Source of the DNA: Caldilineaceae bacterium bin5
Lineage (GTDB): Bacteria > Chloroflexota > Anaerolineae > Caldilineales > Caldilineaceae
Assembly (NCBI GenBank): GCA_002238445.1
Contig: MPML01000001.1
Span: forward strand, 248,001-312,000
DNA: 64,000 bases
Reading direction: 5' to 3'
The notes under the pieces were generated by a model, which saw only the letters and a program-made list of their open reading frames with translations, was not told the origin of the DNA and did no database searches. The position numbers and the translations under genes were made by a program. How positions within the stretch are numbered: the stretch's first letter is position 1; each line of letters begins with the position of its first letter. Positions 7,730-19,030 of this stretch are shown here, in pieces.

Positions 7730-8649
7730 GCAGAATTCTCCTCGGACGGCTGCTTGACAGCGAATTGGGCGAAGTAGAAAAACTCGGTCGGCACAATATC
7801 GGTGCGGTCGCCAAGATAGCGCCGGCCCTGCTCATCGGGCGGCATCATCTCAACCTCAGTGTAGCCGTGCCTGGCCATCAAATCGCTCAGCGACTGCGGG
7901 GTAAAGTCGGTCAGCATCGGTTCTCCACGGCGGGCTACGAAGCCCTCCATCTTTTCGGCGAGAGTTGCCCACTCCGGGGACATCATGTGCTTGGCGATTT
8001 TGAAGTCAAATACGATACGGCTACCGGACGCAGACAGTTCCGCAACCCGATCAAGAGTTTCCCGGATAGCGTCTTGCGTGAGGTAGTAGGTTACGCCAAG
8101 CCAGGAGTAAAAGGCTGGCGCCTGAGAGTCGAAGCCCGCTTTCACCAGTTCCTCGTCCATTTTGTCGTGCTCGAAGTCCACCGGTACAAAGGTGAGGTTT
8201 GAGGGAATGCTCCCGTTTGCCTTCATGACCCGCTGCCGCTTTACTTCCTGGGTAGCAGGGTGATCCACTTCAAAGACGCGCACTTTATCAGCCAGGTCTT
8301 TGCGCCGCAGCGCGAATGTATCATGTCCGGCGCCTAGAATCACATATTGGGCGGTGCCGGACTCGATCGCCTCTTCCAGTTGGTCTTCGGTATAGCGCGA
8401 CCGCAGGACGACTGCCGGATAAACGGGGCGGTAGACGCCCAGAATCACGTCGCCGACAAGCCACTTGAGGACCCTGTACTTTGCGACCCCATGCCAGAAT
8501 GGCGTCAGCATCTGCAAAGCATAGGTGTCTTCAAAAACGTGCGGAGGGTTGTGCCAGCGCAGATGTACGGCGCGGATAGTCGCGACCAAGACGGCTGTCT
8601 TGCTTGTATCTTTTGCATGTGTTCGTGGTGGATTTTGGGTAGTTGTCAT
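7726..8649 (-). CDS. Class I SAM-dependent methyltransferase (LCMT/TIGR00027-like)
   Basis: 307 residues from the ATG at 8649, preceded by GGAGAT; a longer in-frame ATG at 8766 adds 39 residues with no homology signal. The Rossmann SAM loop reads YVILGAGHDTFALRR, as in the leucine carboxyl methyltransferase family. It is followed by the acidic ribose-binding strand VRVFEVDHPATQEVKRQR and LTFVPVDFEHD. Family members methylate carboxyl groups or small molecules; the target here is unknown. It is the first gene of the minus-strand run leading to the importer genes and overlaps the cupin gene by 4 bp. Confidence 0.87.
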   Translation of the reverse strand: MTTTQNPPRTHAKDTSKTAVLVATIRAVHLRWHNPPHVFEDTYALQMLTPFWHGVAKYRVLKWLVGDVILGVYRPVYPAVVLRSRYTEDQLEEAIESGTAQYVILGAGHDTFALRRKDLADKVRVFEVDHPATQEVKRQRVMKANGSIPSNLTFVPVDFEHDKMDEELVKAGFDSQAPAFYSWLGVTYYLTQDAIRETLDRVAELSASGSRIVFDFKIAKHMMSPEWATLAEKMEGFVARRGEPMLTDFTPQSLSDLMARHGYTEVEMMPPDEQGRRYLGDRTDIVPTEFFYFAQFAVKQPSEENSA

Positions 8650-8931
8650 AATTTCAGATCTCCGTGGGTTTACAGACTCCGCAGTAACACATGTAAATTT
8701 TTTTTTGGAGGGAGCAGTTCGGATTTCCATCCCGTTGCCTGGAATGGTATCAGGAGATAGTTTCATAGTAACATACAGATAACGCAGATTTCAAACCATA
8801 GCTGGAATTGGAGTGCGGCTCGCGGACGGTCATATTGTGCCCGCGGGGCGTTTGGGCCGTGCTGGCTGGGTGCGTTTTTTCAAGGGACTTAACACCTCAT
8901 ATTAGAAGCATTTTCGCCGGGAGAGCGATCG

Positions 8932-9954
8932 ATGAACAACATACCGCAGAGGGAGATTGGCCGAACGGGGACTTTGGTTTCCGAGTTCGGTCTGGGGACT
9001 GCCCCGTTGGGTGATCTGTTCGATGTGCTCGATGAGGAAAGGGCACAGGGCGTATTGCAGGCAGCTTGGGATGTGGGCGTGCGGCTCTATGACACGTCTC
9101 CCTTCTATGGCAACGGCAAAAGCGAGCACCGCGTCGGCCACTTCCTGCGCCAGCAGCAGCGAGAGGACTATGTGCTTTCGACCAAAGTCGGACGAGTCTT
9201 CCGCCCGGTACATGACTTGTCAACGTTTGATCCTGGTCCCTTTGTGGGCGCGCTGCCGTTCGAGTTCACGGTTGACTACAGTTACGATGGCATCATGCGC
9301 TCATTTGAGGACAGCCTGCAGCGGCTCAGCCTGCCTTCTATCGATCTGCTGGTCATACACGACCTGGATTTCTACTTTCACGAGACGGAGGCCCGCGTTA
9401 GCGCCTACCTGACACAGCTGTTTACCAGCGGGTGGCGCGCGCTCGACGAACTGCGCCGTCACGGGCTCGTGAAGGGTGTTGGTGCCGGCATCAACGAATT
9501 GGGGATGATACCGCGTTTCCTCGATCTGGTGGATCTGGACTTCTTTTTGGTCGCCTACGGGTATAACCTGCTGACGCAGGAGATGCAGGAAGAGGAGTTT
9601 GGGCTATGCGAGGAAAACAACATTAGTATCATCGTCGGCGCGGTCTTTGCATCTGGCATACTGGCAACTGGTGCAGTGCCCGGGGCCCATTACTTTTATG
9701 CACCGGCGTCGCCGGAGATAATGGAGAAAACGAACCGTATCGAGCGGATTTGTCAACGCTACGAGACGCCTTTGCCGTGCGCGGCGCTGCAGTTCCTGTT
9801 GGCCAACCCGATTGTGGCGGCCATCATTCCCGGCGCGATCGAAGTGATGCATGTGCAGTCAAACTTCGACCTGCTCCAACGGCCTGTCCCGGCGGAGCTT
9901 TGGAGTGCGCTAAAATCGGAGGGGCTGCTGCGCGAGGACGTGCCCACGCCCTGA
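8932..9954 (+). CDS. Aldo/keto reductase
   Basis: 340-residue NAD(P)H-dependent aldo/keto reductase. The catalytic tetrad is in place: Asp54 and Tyr59 in RLYDTSPFYGNGKSE, Lys85 in LSTKVGR and His143 in LLVIHDLD. The fit is closest to the D-threo-aldose 1-dehydrogenase/pyridoxal 4-dehydrogenase branch, judged from TSPFYGxGxSE and the C-terminal AALQFLLANPIVAAIIPGA region. GGGAGAG precedes the ATG. It stands alone on the plus strand and converges with nuoN, with only 4 bp between stop codons and no terminator visible. The substrate is not known. Confidence 0.9.
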   Translation: MNNIPQREIGRTGTLVSEFGLGTAPLGDLFDVLDEERAQGVLQAAWDVGVRLYDTSPFYGNGKSEHRVGHFLRQQQREDYVLSTKVGRVFRPVHDLSTFDPGPFVGALPFEFTVDYSYDGIMRSFEDSLQRLSLPSIDLLVIHDLDFYFHETEARVSAYLTQLFTSGWRALDELRRHGLVKGVGAGINELGMIPRFLDLVDLDFFLVAYGYNLLTQEMQEEEFGLCEENNISIIVGAVFASGILATGAVPGAHYFYAPASPEIMEKTNRIERICQRYETPLPCAALQFLLANPIVAAIIPGAIEVMHVQSNFDLLQRPVPAELWSALKSEGLLREDVPTP

Positions 9955-9958
9955 CTGC

Positions 9959-11488
9959 CTATGGGACAACCGACAGCAGTTGGACGGAGGCGTTGCTGAC
10001 CCATTCGAGCACGGCGCTGGGATAGACGCCGATCCAGATTGTGGCGACGGTGCAGATCAGGAGGCTGGTCTGCAGAGCCATTGGTACGTCCAGAACCTCG
10101 CCTTCACCTTCCTGGGTGAAGAACATTTCCCTGACCACGCGCAGATAGTAAAAGGCGGCCAGCCCTGCATTGATCATGCCAATGCCTGCCAGCCAGAAGT
10201 ACTGGCGCTGTATGGCGGCGCCGAAAACGTAGAATTTGCCGAAGAAGCCGCCGGTCAGTGGGATGCCGGTCAGGCTGAGCAGGAAGACTGTAAACATAAC
10301 CGCCAGCCAGGGCGCCCGCTTTATCAGACCTCGGTAGGCGCTGATATGCGTGCTGTTGACCGTTTCTTCCAGCGCCATAACCACGAGGAAGGCGCCGACG
10401 TTGGTGAACAGATAGGCGAAAAGATAGAGCAGCACGCCGTTGAGACCGTCCATCGCGCTCGGCGAATTCGACGTAACAGCCACCAAACCCATCAGAATAT
10501 AGCCGGCTTGGGCCACGGAGCTGTAGGCCAGCATGCGTTTTACGCTGTTCTGCCGCAGCGCTGCAAGGTTGCCCATCGTCATGGTGATAATGCTAAAGGC
10601 GGCCAGAACGGGCACCCAGTTGACCTGAAATGAGGCCATGGCCACGATGAAGAATCGGGCCAGCACGGCAAAGGCAGCGGCCTTGGAGGCAGTTGACAGA
10701 TAGGTAGCTACGGGTGTAGGCGAGCCGTCGTAGGTGTCCGGCGCCCACTGGTAGAAGGGTGCCAGGCTTGCCTTGAATCCCAGTCCCGCCAGAATCAGGA
10801 GCATCGCCGGCAGGCCGGCAAAAGCCAAGCCGCTAATCTCGGTGGACTCGCCAATAATCTCGGAAAAGGCAGCGGCGATGTCGTGAAGGTAGAGTGATCC
10901 GGTGGCGCCATAGAGTAGACTGATGCCATACAACATGACGGCCGAAGCGATCGACCCGTAGAGGAAGTACTTCAGCCCGGCCTCGTTGCTGCGGCGATTC
11001 TCGCGCAGGAAGCCGGCCAGCATATAGCTGGTGATCGACAGGAATTCAATTGCAAGGTAGATCAGGACCAGGTTGTTGGCGCTGGCGGCAATGCTCATCG
11101 CCAGGCTGACCATGAGGAAGAATGTCCAGAACTCGCCCTGGTTGCCGGAGCGGCGGTTCATGTAGCGCCCGCCGGCAATGGTGGTCAGGATCATGCCGGA
11201 GAAGATGGTGACCTTGATGAAGCTGCCGAAGTTGTCGATGGTCATCATCGAGAAGGCGACTTTCGGCCCCGCTTCCGGATCGGAGATGTTCAGTTGCAGC
11301 ACGGCGGCTACAAGGGCTGCGGTCAGAAAGAGCGCCGACAGCGCCATGTAACTCAGACCCGACTTTTTGCCTACGCCGGGGTCATAGGCCAAGTCCAGGC
11401 AGAAGATGAACAGGCCGCCGATGAGTAATATGATTTCGGGTGCGAGATATCCTATGTCGCCCACGTATTGTTCTCCATTCAGAAGCAC
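9959..11488 (-). CDS. nuoN: NADH-quinone oxidoreductase subunit N, second (membrane-only) set
   Basis: 509-residue antiporter-like membrane subunit of complex I (ND2 homologue). Typical features are YLAIEFLSITSYMLAGFLRE, KYFLYGSIASAVMLYG, LGFKASLAPFYQWAPDTYDGSPTPV (functional Lys) and ALRQNSVKRMLAYSSVAQAGYILMG. It ends the minus-strand nuo set and lies 79 bp after nuoM. A separate nuoN lies at 33687-35153 in the complete operon, and the two are clearly different in sequence. Together with L and M it forms the proton-pumping arm. Confidence 0.95.
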   Translation of the reverse strand: MLLNGEQYVGDIGYLAPEIILLIGGLFIFCLDLAYDPGVGKKSGLSYMALSALFLTAALVAAVLQLNISDPEAGPKVAFSMMTIDNFGSFIKVTIFSGMILTTIAGGRYMNRRSGNQGEFWTFFLMVSLAMSIAASANNLVLIYLAIEFLSITSYMLAGFLRENRRSNEAGLKYFLYGSIASAVMLYGISLLYGATGSLYLHDIAAAFSEIIGESTEISGLAFAGLPAMLLILAGLGFKASLAPFYQWAPDTYDGSPTPVATYLSTASKAAAFAVLARFFIVAMASFQVNWVPVLAAFSIITMTMGNLAALRQNSVKRMLAYSSVAQAGYILMGLVAVTSNSPSAMDGLNGVLLYLFAYLFTNVGAFLVVMALEETVNSTHISAYRGLIKRAPWLAVMFTVFLLSLTGIPLTGGFFGKFYVFGAAIQRQYFWLAGIGMINAGLAAFYYLRVVREMFFTQEGEGEVLDVPMALQTSLLICTVATIWIGVYPSAVLEWVSNASVQLLSVVP

Positions 11489-11567
11489 CTGTTGGCAGAT
11501 GCCGGTTGCCGGTAGTTCGAATTTGCGGTGGCAGCCGGCACTTGGTCAATACCGTGATTAACTGTGA

Positions 11568-13166
<1,599 letters not shown>

Positions 13167-13258
13167 GAAGCCGTCTCCAGGCAGAGTTTAGGTAAGTCAG
13201 AAATTGCGCATAAGATGCGCCACCGTTTGAAAACGTGAACACGGTATGGCGCAAACCC

Positions 13259-15481
13259 TTACACCAATGTAAGTATCACAGGTAGTACGTTCAGGAACAG
13301 CCACACAGCCAGGATCAACATACCGAAAAGCAGATATGTTTGCACGCGGCCGTCCTGCAGCATGCGGGCGATGTGGCCGGCCTGGTCGGAGATCCATCCG
13401 ACACCGTCAACGAATCCGTCAACCACGAATTTGTCGAAGTCTGAAGTGAGCTCGCCGAACCGAAGGGCGAGCCGACCGATTCCGTTCACGATCCAGTCGA
13501 CGATCCAATCGCGGTCAAACAGCGCCAGGAAGCGGCTCAGCCACATTGTAAACAGAACAATCGTGCCGTGATAAAGTTCATCGATCCAATATTTGCGGTG
13601 CCACATCCACCAGATCGGACCGAGGATTCGAGCGACCGGGTCGGTCTGGCCTTCTTTCAACCCTTTTCCATAGACCAGATAACCCGCGCCGAGACCGCCC
13701 AGCGCGACCAGCAGTGAGACTGCCAGCGGCATGATGTGGAATGATGGGTGGTGCGGATGCAGGTGCATGTACTCCATATAAGGTTCGAGGAAGTGCTCCA
13801 TCCAGTTGGGAACAATTCCGCCCAGAACAGGGAATGAAGCCGGGATGCCGACCCAGCCGGCAGCGATGGCAAAGAAGCTGATCAGGATCAGCGGTGTTGT
13901 CATGCTGGCAACACTTTCGGGAGCGTGGGAGGCTCCTTCCGTGCGCGGCCGGCCCAGGAATGTCAGGCCGATCTGGCGCATGGTGTAGAAAGCGGTCAGG
14001 AAGGCCGCCAGGGCAAGCGTCCAGAAAACCCACTGGTGGCTGCCGTCCCAGGCGAACGCCAGTATCTCATCTTTTGACCAGAATCCGGCGGTGACCAGGG
14101 GGAAGCCTGATAGAGCGAGCCCGCCAATGATAAACGTCCATCCTGTACGGGGCATCCGCGTCAGCAGGCCACCCATGTTACGCATGTCCTGGGCGTCTTC
14201 GGTGTCGAGAACACCATCGGCGCGGCGCACGATATGTTCACCGTGGCTCTCTTCGTGGTCGTCGTGCGCGTGCTCGTGGGCATGATGGTAGCCATGTTCA
14301 ACGCCGTGTATCACGCTGCCGGAGCCGAGGAAGAGGAGAGCCTTGAAAAAGGCATGTGTCAGCAGGTGGAAGAGTGCGGCCACGTATGCTCCCATGCCGA
14401 TGGCAGCAACCATATACCCGAGTTGGGAGATGGTGGAGTATGCCAGCACCCGTTTGATATCCCACTGGGCGACGGCGATCGTAGCCGCAAACAGGGCGGT
14501 AAATGCACCGATAAAGGCGACGAACTGCAGGGTTCCGCTGGAGACTTCACCGGAGAACTCGTAAATCGGGAACATGCGCACCAGCAGGAAGACGCCTGCG
14601 GAAACCATCGTCGCGGCGTGGATCATGGCGCTGACGGGCGTTGGCCCTTCCATCGCATCAGGCAACCATATGTGCAGCGGGAACTGGGCGCTCTTGCCGA
14701 TGGCGCCGCAGAAGATGAGCACGCCGATAAGTGAAATCCAGTGGACTTCGCCGAACAGAGGCAGCTCAACCAGCGAATGGGCTAATTGGTCCAGATTCTC
14801 TCCGGTGAAAAGCTCGCTGAAGCGCAGGCTGCTGGGCTCGCTCCTCACGTACAGCAGGAGCAGGCCGATCATGAGGAGAGCGTCGCCAATGCGAGTGGTA
14901 ATGAACGCCTTCACCGCGGCAGCCCTGGCAGATGCCTTCTCGTACCAGAAGCCGATGAGCAGATAACTGCAAAGCCCCATAATCTCCCAGAACACAAAAA
15001 ACTGGAGCAGATTGTTGGCGACGACCAGGCCAAGCATGCCGGTGGCGAACAGACAGATGTAGGCCATAAAGCGGCTGTAGCGGGGATCTTTGCCCTGCGC
15101 GTAGGCGGTCGGGTACTGGGAAGCCTGCAGATGGTGAGGGAAGGACATGTAGCCGCTGGAGTAGATGAATATCATCAACACCAGGAAGGGCACCATGAAG
15201 AGCATCAAGGCGTTGGCCGGATCTACAGCGTAGCCGATGACAAACTCAGTAGCGCCGGTAGGAATCGAGTATATCGCCTCGTCAATCGGGTGTTCGCCGA
15301 AGTGGCTACTGAAGAATGAAGCGAAGGCGATGCCCCAACCCAACAGTAAACTGAGAACGGCGGCGCCAATCGCTACTAGTGCGCTGCCCCGTTTGTTCTT
15401 GTTCAGAAAGAGCACTATCGCCAGGAATGCCAGGAAGGGCGGAATCGGCACAACCCAGGTGACGCTGAATAGTCCTTCCAT
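13259..15481 (-). CDS. nuoL: NADH-quinone oxidoreductase subunit L, second set, with His-rich loop
   Basis: 740-residue ND5 homologue, about 100 residues longer than the plus-strand NuoL. Pump residues are present: [21 protein letters not shown] and [21 protein letters not shown]. Two additions stand out. A histidine-rich insertion ([19 protein letters not shown]) sits where other NuoL proteins have a short loop after SGSVIHG, and a long C-terminal region carries a final transmembrane helix. A third His-rich patch reads [14 protein letters not shown]. It lies 68 bp after the TPR/TM gene. The lateral helix expected for NuoL is plausible in the C-terminal part. Confidence 0.95.
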   Translation of the reverse strand: MEGLFSVTWVVPIPPFLAFLAIVLFLNKNKRGSALVAIGAAVLSLLLGWGIAFASFFSSHFGEHPIDEAIYSIPTGATEFVIGYAVDPANALMLFMVPFLVLMIFIYSSGYMSFPHHLQASQYPTAYAQGKDPRYSRFMAYICLFATGMLGLVVANNLLQFFVFWEIMGLCSYLLIGFWYEKASARAAAVKAFITTRIGDALLMIGLLLLYVRSEPSSLRFSELFTGENLDQLAHSLVELPLFGEVHWISLIGVLIFCGAIGKSAQFPLHIWLPDAMEGPTPVSAMIHAATMVSAGVFLLVRMFPIYEFSGEVSSGTLQFVAFIGAFTALFAATIAVAQWDIKRVLAYSTISQLGYMVAAIGMGAYVAALFHLLTHAFFKALLFLGSGSVIHGVEHGYHHAHEHAHDDHEESHGEHIVRRADGVLDTEDAQDMRNMGGLLTRMPRTGWTFIIGGLALSGFPLVTAGFWSKDEILAFAWDGSHQWVFWTLALAAFLTAFYTMRQIGLTFLGRPRTEGASHAPESVASMTTPLILISFFAIAAGWVGIPASFPVLGGIVPNWMEHFLEPYMEYMHLHPHHPSFHIMPLAVSLLVALGGLGAGYLVYGKGLKEGQTDPVARILGPIWWMWHRKYWIDELYHGTIVLFTMWLSRFLALFDRDWIVDWIVNGIGRLALRFGELTSDFDKFVVDGFVDGVGWISDQAGHIARMLQDGRVQTYLLFGMLILAVWLFLNVLPVILTLV

Positions 15482-15549
15482 GAAAAAGCCTCAAAGTTAA
15501 ATGGAAATCGAACGGTTTTCCGTCGTCAATTCAGATAGCAGGCGAACTG

Positions 15550-15903
15550 CTAAGACGTTACCGGCCTTCTAACCAGATTGGAAAATCCATATCCTATAAG
15601 CAGACCGACAATTCCCAAGGCGAGCAACCCCAAATCGTTTCGCAGCCCGGCGGTCGAGCCGATGCCGATGAAGAGGATCGCGCCGCCTAGAGAGACAAAC
15701 AGGCGGAATAGTTGCTCTTTCTTGTGCTGGCGGGCGTTCTCCAGCATTTGCGCTGCGTCTGCGTAATTCGGCTGGTACTTTATTATCTCTTTGAGCACAT
15801 ACACCGCGCCGGTGTAGTTGCCGCTGGCCATCTTCTCCTGCGCAAGCTCGTACAGAAAACTACACTGTTCTTCAAGTGTCCCTGTCAACTGCTTCTTGGC
15901 CAC
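15550..15903 (-). CDS. Small TPR-like protein with two transmembrane helices, embedded in nuo set
   Basis: 117 residues, family not recognised. The N-terminal half (about 1-62) looks like a single TPR unit: LYELAQEKMASGNYTGAVYV followed by LKEIIKYQPNYADA. The second half has two hydrophobic spans (FVSLGGAILFIGIG; LGLLALGIVGLLIGYGF) joined by a short polar turn, ending in LVRRPVTS. It sits between nuoK and nuoL of the minus-strand set, 62-68 bp from each, so it is probably cotranscribed. It could be an assembly factor or accessory subunit; this is inferred from place and topology only. Confidence 0.8.
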   Translation of the reverse strand: MAKKQLTGTLEEQCSFLYELAQEKMASGNYTGAVYVLKEIIKYQPNYADAAQMLENARQHKKEQLFRLFVSLGGAILFIGIGSTAGLRNDLGLLALGIVGLLIGYGFSNLVRRPVTS

Positions 15904-15964
15904 TTTTGTGTCTTAACTCCGCTCCCGCCGTTCAGAGAGATGCCACAACAGTTTTGGCGCCGGC

Positions 15965-16279
15965 TCAGCCTGAAAGAATGTCCAACTCGTCAACATCGAT
16001 GGTGCGCCGTTCGCGGTAGACGGCGATAATTAACGCGAGGCCCACAGCGGCTTCGGCTGCGGCCAAGCCGATAATGAGTACAGCAAAAGCCTGACCGGTC
16101 AGGTCTTCCATCGGGCCGACACCGTGCCGCCAGAATGCCACCAGGTTGATATTGGCTGCGTTGAGCATCAACTCGATTCCCATGAGCATGGCGATGGCAT
16201 TGCGCCTTGCAAGCGCGCCGTACAAGCCGCACGAAAACAGGAAGGCGGCGAGCATTAGATACCAACTTAGCGGAACCAT
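15965..16279 (-). CDS. nuoK: NADH-quinone oxidoreductase subunit K, second set
   Basis: 104-residue ND4L homologue with three transmembrane helices. The two conserved membrane glutamates are in MLMGIELMLNAANINLVAF and LIIGLAAAEAAVGLALI. The tail TIDVDELDILSG is typical. It lies 81 bp downstream of nuoJ. A different nuoK is found at 29763-30068. Confidence 0.95.
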   Translation of the reverse strand: MVPLSWYLMLAAFLFSCGLYGALARRNAIAMLMGIELMLNAANINLVAFWRHGVGPMEDLTGQAFAVLIIGLAAAEAAVGLALIIAVYRERRTIDVDELDILSG

Positions 16280-16360
16280 AAGATCAACCTCAAAAAGATG
16301 CGGCGGCCGGCGATGGGCGGCCTTTCATTTGCATTTTCCAAATGCGACCGGCGACCGGAA

Positions 16361-16891
16361 TTATCGGTCGCGGGCCAACATGACTGCGCCGACCAAAGCC
16401 AGTAGGAGCAGCAGCCCAAGAACTTCAAATGCGACAACGTAGGTCGTTACGAATTCTCTGCCCAGTTCGGCAATAAGCGCCTCATCGGCGACGACGGGCT
16501 CCCCTGCGGACGGCCAGGGCGTTGCGCGTGCAAAGGCCAACAGCCCCATAAAAAAGAGGAGGGCGAATAACGATGATTTGCCCCACTGGTTGTTGAGCGG
16601 TGATGTGCGCCCGTACATCATGCTGCGGGTGAGCATAATAGCAAAAGCGATCAGCATGGCGATCGCGCCGACGTACACCAGGACCTGACTCACCGCCAGG
16701 AACTCGGCCTCGAGAAATACATAGATCCCGGCCACGCCGAAAAAGGTCAGGGTCAGGGCCAGAGCGCTGTGAAAGAGGTTACGGCTCATCACCACGGCCA
16801 GGGCGGCAACTGCCGTAAGCAAGGCCACTTGGATGAACACGAACTGTTCGAATGTCGGGATCGGTACCTCTACGCCCAACGGTAACTGCAT
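16361..16891 (-). CDS. nuoJ: NADH-quinone oxidoreductase subunit J, second set
   Basis: 176-residue ND6 homologue with five hydrophobic spans. The family core reads RNLFHSALALTLTFFGVAGIY and LEAEFLAVSQVLVYVGAIAM, including the helix-3 pi-bulge region. It lies 98 bp after nuoH. No nuoI precedes it, unlike the complete operon where nuoI sits between H and J. Confidence 0.94.
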   Translation of the reverse strand: MQLPLGVEVPIPTFEQFVFIQVALLTAVAALAVVMSRNLFHSALALTLTFFGVAGIYVFLEAEFLAVSQVLVYVGAIAMLIAFAIMLTRSMMYGRTSPLNNQWGKSSLFALLFFMGLLAFARATPWPSAGEPVVADEALIAELGREFVTTYVVAFEVLGLLLLLALVGAVMLARDR

Positions 16892-16989
16892 GAGATCTCC
16901 TGCCTTTTGTGTTGGCGACTAAATCTGCCTTCACCAATACCCGGAATTTCAGCAAGGCCTGTTCCGGTCCAGGTACTGCAGGTCCTAAC

Positions 16990-18231
16990 CTAGTACATGG
17001 TGCCTTCGTCAGAAACCTGCATCGCTCCAATTAGGGACTTTGGTTCGAATGATCGCTTTGTACGGATCTGCTCTTCACGGAAATACTTCTGCAGTACGTA
17101 GGCAACGACGGCCATCACACCGACATTGGCGATAAAGATCAGCACGTATTGAATGGCGACTGGTGTCGGCAGCTTCTGGATAATTGCCTGGATAAGAATC
17201 AGGCCGATCATCAGTGGGACAAGAACCTTCCAGGCAAAAGACATCATCTGATCGATACGGATGCGGGGGAAGGTTCCGCGGATCCACTGCTGCAGGACGT
17301 ATATACCGTACACTTTTATCATGAAGTATCCGAGACCCAGCAGCGGACCGATGACCGGCAAGCCAACGCCGGGGCCCTGCCAGCCGCCGAGGAAAAGCGT
17401 GACACCAACGGCAGCCAGTATCCATGCGTTCAGGAACTGGGCCAGGAAGAACATGGCGAACTTCATGCCCGAATACTCGATATGGAAACCGGCGATTAGT
17501 TCTGATTCCGCTTCCAGAAGGTCAAAAGGCGTAAGTTCGGCCTCAGCCAGCGAACTGATGAAAAATACGATCAGCGCACCCGGCATAACGATGCCGAGCC
17601 AGCCCAGGCCGAGGTTAAAGCCGGCCACGTGCAGCGACTGGATTTCGACGATATTGCCGAAGCGCATCGAACCGGTGAGAAGAACGACGGTCAGGATTGC
17701 CAACACCAGAGGAATTTCATAGCTCAGCAGTTGCGCCACCACGCGAAAGCCGGCCAGCAGGGCATACTTGTTGTTGCTGCCCCACCCGGCCATCAACGCG
17801 GCCATGATGCCAATCGAGCCGAGCGCAACAATATAGAGGGCGGCGATATTCAGGTCCACGCCGCTCAATCCCGGCGCAAAGGGTACCACTGCCAGCAACA
17901 TCAATACGCCGGAAACAGCCAGAACCGGCGAAAGATTGTACGCGATCTTGTCGGCTTGGTAAGGGGTGATGTCCTCTTTGGAGAGCAGCTTGGCCGCGTC
18001 AGCGACGGTCTGGAGCAGTCCGTATTTGCCGACTCGATTGGGGCCGATGCGGTCCTGCATGCGGCTGATTGCTTTGCGGGTGATCCAGATCAACAAGAGC
18101 ACAGACAACATGCCGTAGTTGATAAGAATGAAGGAGCCGACGCCGTATACTATGGCGATGGCCGCCCAGCCTGGCAGTCCCATTCCCATAAGCCAGCCAG
18201 AAAGCACATCGCTCCATTGGGTAATCTGCAT
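16990..18231 (-). CDS. nuoH: NADH-quinone oxidoreductase subunit H, second set, divergent signature
   Basis: 413-residue ND1 homologue that normally joins the quinone tunnel to the membrane arm. It keeps [33 protein letters not shown] and [20 protein letters not shown]. In the third cytoplasmic loop, however, the usual NRxPFDLPE reads [10 protein letters not shown] and the following AEY reads AQF (residues about 229-266). It is also longer than the plus-strand copy (326 residues), with extra N-terminal sequence before the first conserved span and a charged C-terminal tail. It lies 85 bp downstream of nuoA. Quinone binding may therefore differ; this is inferred. Confidence 0.94.
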   Translation of the reverse strand: MQITQWSDVLSGWLMGMGLPGWAAIAIVYGVGSFILINYGMLSVLLLIWITRKAISRMQDRIGPNRVGKYGLLQTVADAAKLLSKEDITPYQADKIAYNLSPVLAVSGVLMLLAVVPFAPGLSGVDLNIAALYIVALGSIGIMAALMAGWGSNNKYALLAGFRVVAQLLSYEIPLVLAILTVVLLTGSMRFGNIVEIQSLHVAGFNLGLGWLGIVMPGALIVFFISSLAEAELTPFDLLEAESELIAGFHIEYSGMKFAMFFLAQFLNAWILAAVGVTLFLGGWQGPGVGLPVIGPLLGLGYFMIKVYGIYVLQQWIRGTFPRIRIDQMMSFAWKVLVPLMIGLILIQAIIQKLPTPVAIQYVLIFIANVGVMAVVAYVLQKYFREEQIRTKRSFEPKSLIGAMQVSDEGTMY

Positions 18232-18316
18232 TACAGTGCCTCCAAACAGAGGGCTGTGGATTTGCGGTCAAATGGGACCGCGCTGCAACTCGACATGTGC
18301 TGCGTCGATGCCAAGT

Positions 18317-18673
18317 CTACTGCCACTCAAGGGCGCCCTTGCGCCAGTCGTACAACAGCCCGATCACAAGCAGCAGGACGAAGAAGATTGTTGCAAACAC
18401 GGCGAACATTTCCAGCTGCTGGTAAGCGACGGCGATTGGAAAGAGAAACAGCGCTTCGACATCAAACACGACAAAAACCAGGCCAATCAGATAGTATTGC
18501 GCGCGAAATTGCACCCACGTCTCGCCAATTGTTTCGACACCGCTTTCATAGATGTCGTTCTTGATCTCATCGGGCCGCCGGGGGCCAAGGAAGTGGCCCA
18601 TGACGATGGCAGAAACAGGCAACACGACCGCCAGGCCGGACATAACGAGAATGAAGAAATATTGACTGAGCAT
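18317..18673 (-). CDS. nuoA: NADH-quinone oxidoreductase subunit A, second set
   Basis: 118-residue ND3 homologue; first gene of the minus-strand set. I start it at the ATG at 18673 (MLSQYFFIL), because the open frame upstream to 18823 codes no membrane helix and overlaps the promoter. It shows YESGVETIG, FRAQYYLIGLVFVVFDVEALFLFP and GLLYDWRKGALEW, all typical. The ribosome-binding site is weak. The next gene is nuoH rather than nuoB, so the set lacks B, CD, I and all of the NADH module. Confidence 0.94.
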   Translation of the reverse strand: MLSQYFFILVMSGLAVVLPVSAIVMGHFLGPRRPDEIKNDIYESGVETIGETWVQFRAQYYLIGLVFVVFDVEALFLFPIAVAYQQLEMFAVFATIFFVLLLVIGLLYDWRKGALEWQ

Positions 18674-18716
18674 AGCCGAAAATCCGTTTGTGTGGAATTT
18701 AACAAACTCCCGCGAA

Positions 18717-18746
18717 AGTATAGCATAGCGATTTCTGATAGGAAAA
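18717..18746 (-). promoter_or_regulatory. nuoA: Probable promoter of the membrane-only nuo set
   Basis: On the minus strand an extended -10, TGCTATACT (TATACT at 18717-18722), lies about 44 nt before the nuoA ATG. The -35 (TTTTCC, 18 bp upstream) is poor, which an extended -10 can compensate for. Called by eye. Confidence 0.45.
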
Positions 18747-19030
18747 GTCTGCACCCTTTGCAAACGCGTTTTCTCGCGCGGTTGCATATCTATTGTTTCA
18801 CAGAATCGCAGCGGCTTGGCCATGTTCGGTATTTCGCCACATCCAGTGTTTTGTCATGTATAGTCGTCGGTCGCCGAAGAGAGTATATAGAACGTCATGG
18901 TTCAAAGCGTGGCCAGCAGATTATGGCAGGAATATTGTGTGGCGATGGTGGGACAGGCTTTCGGAGGGGGCGTTGCAGGGAGTGTCGATCCTTGGTAGAC
19001 ACTGGCAGGAGGCTTCTGCGGAGGTGGGGA

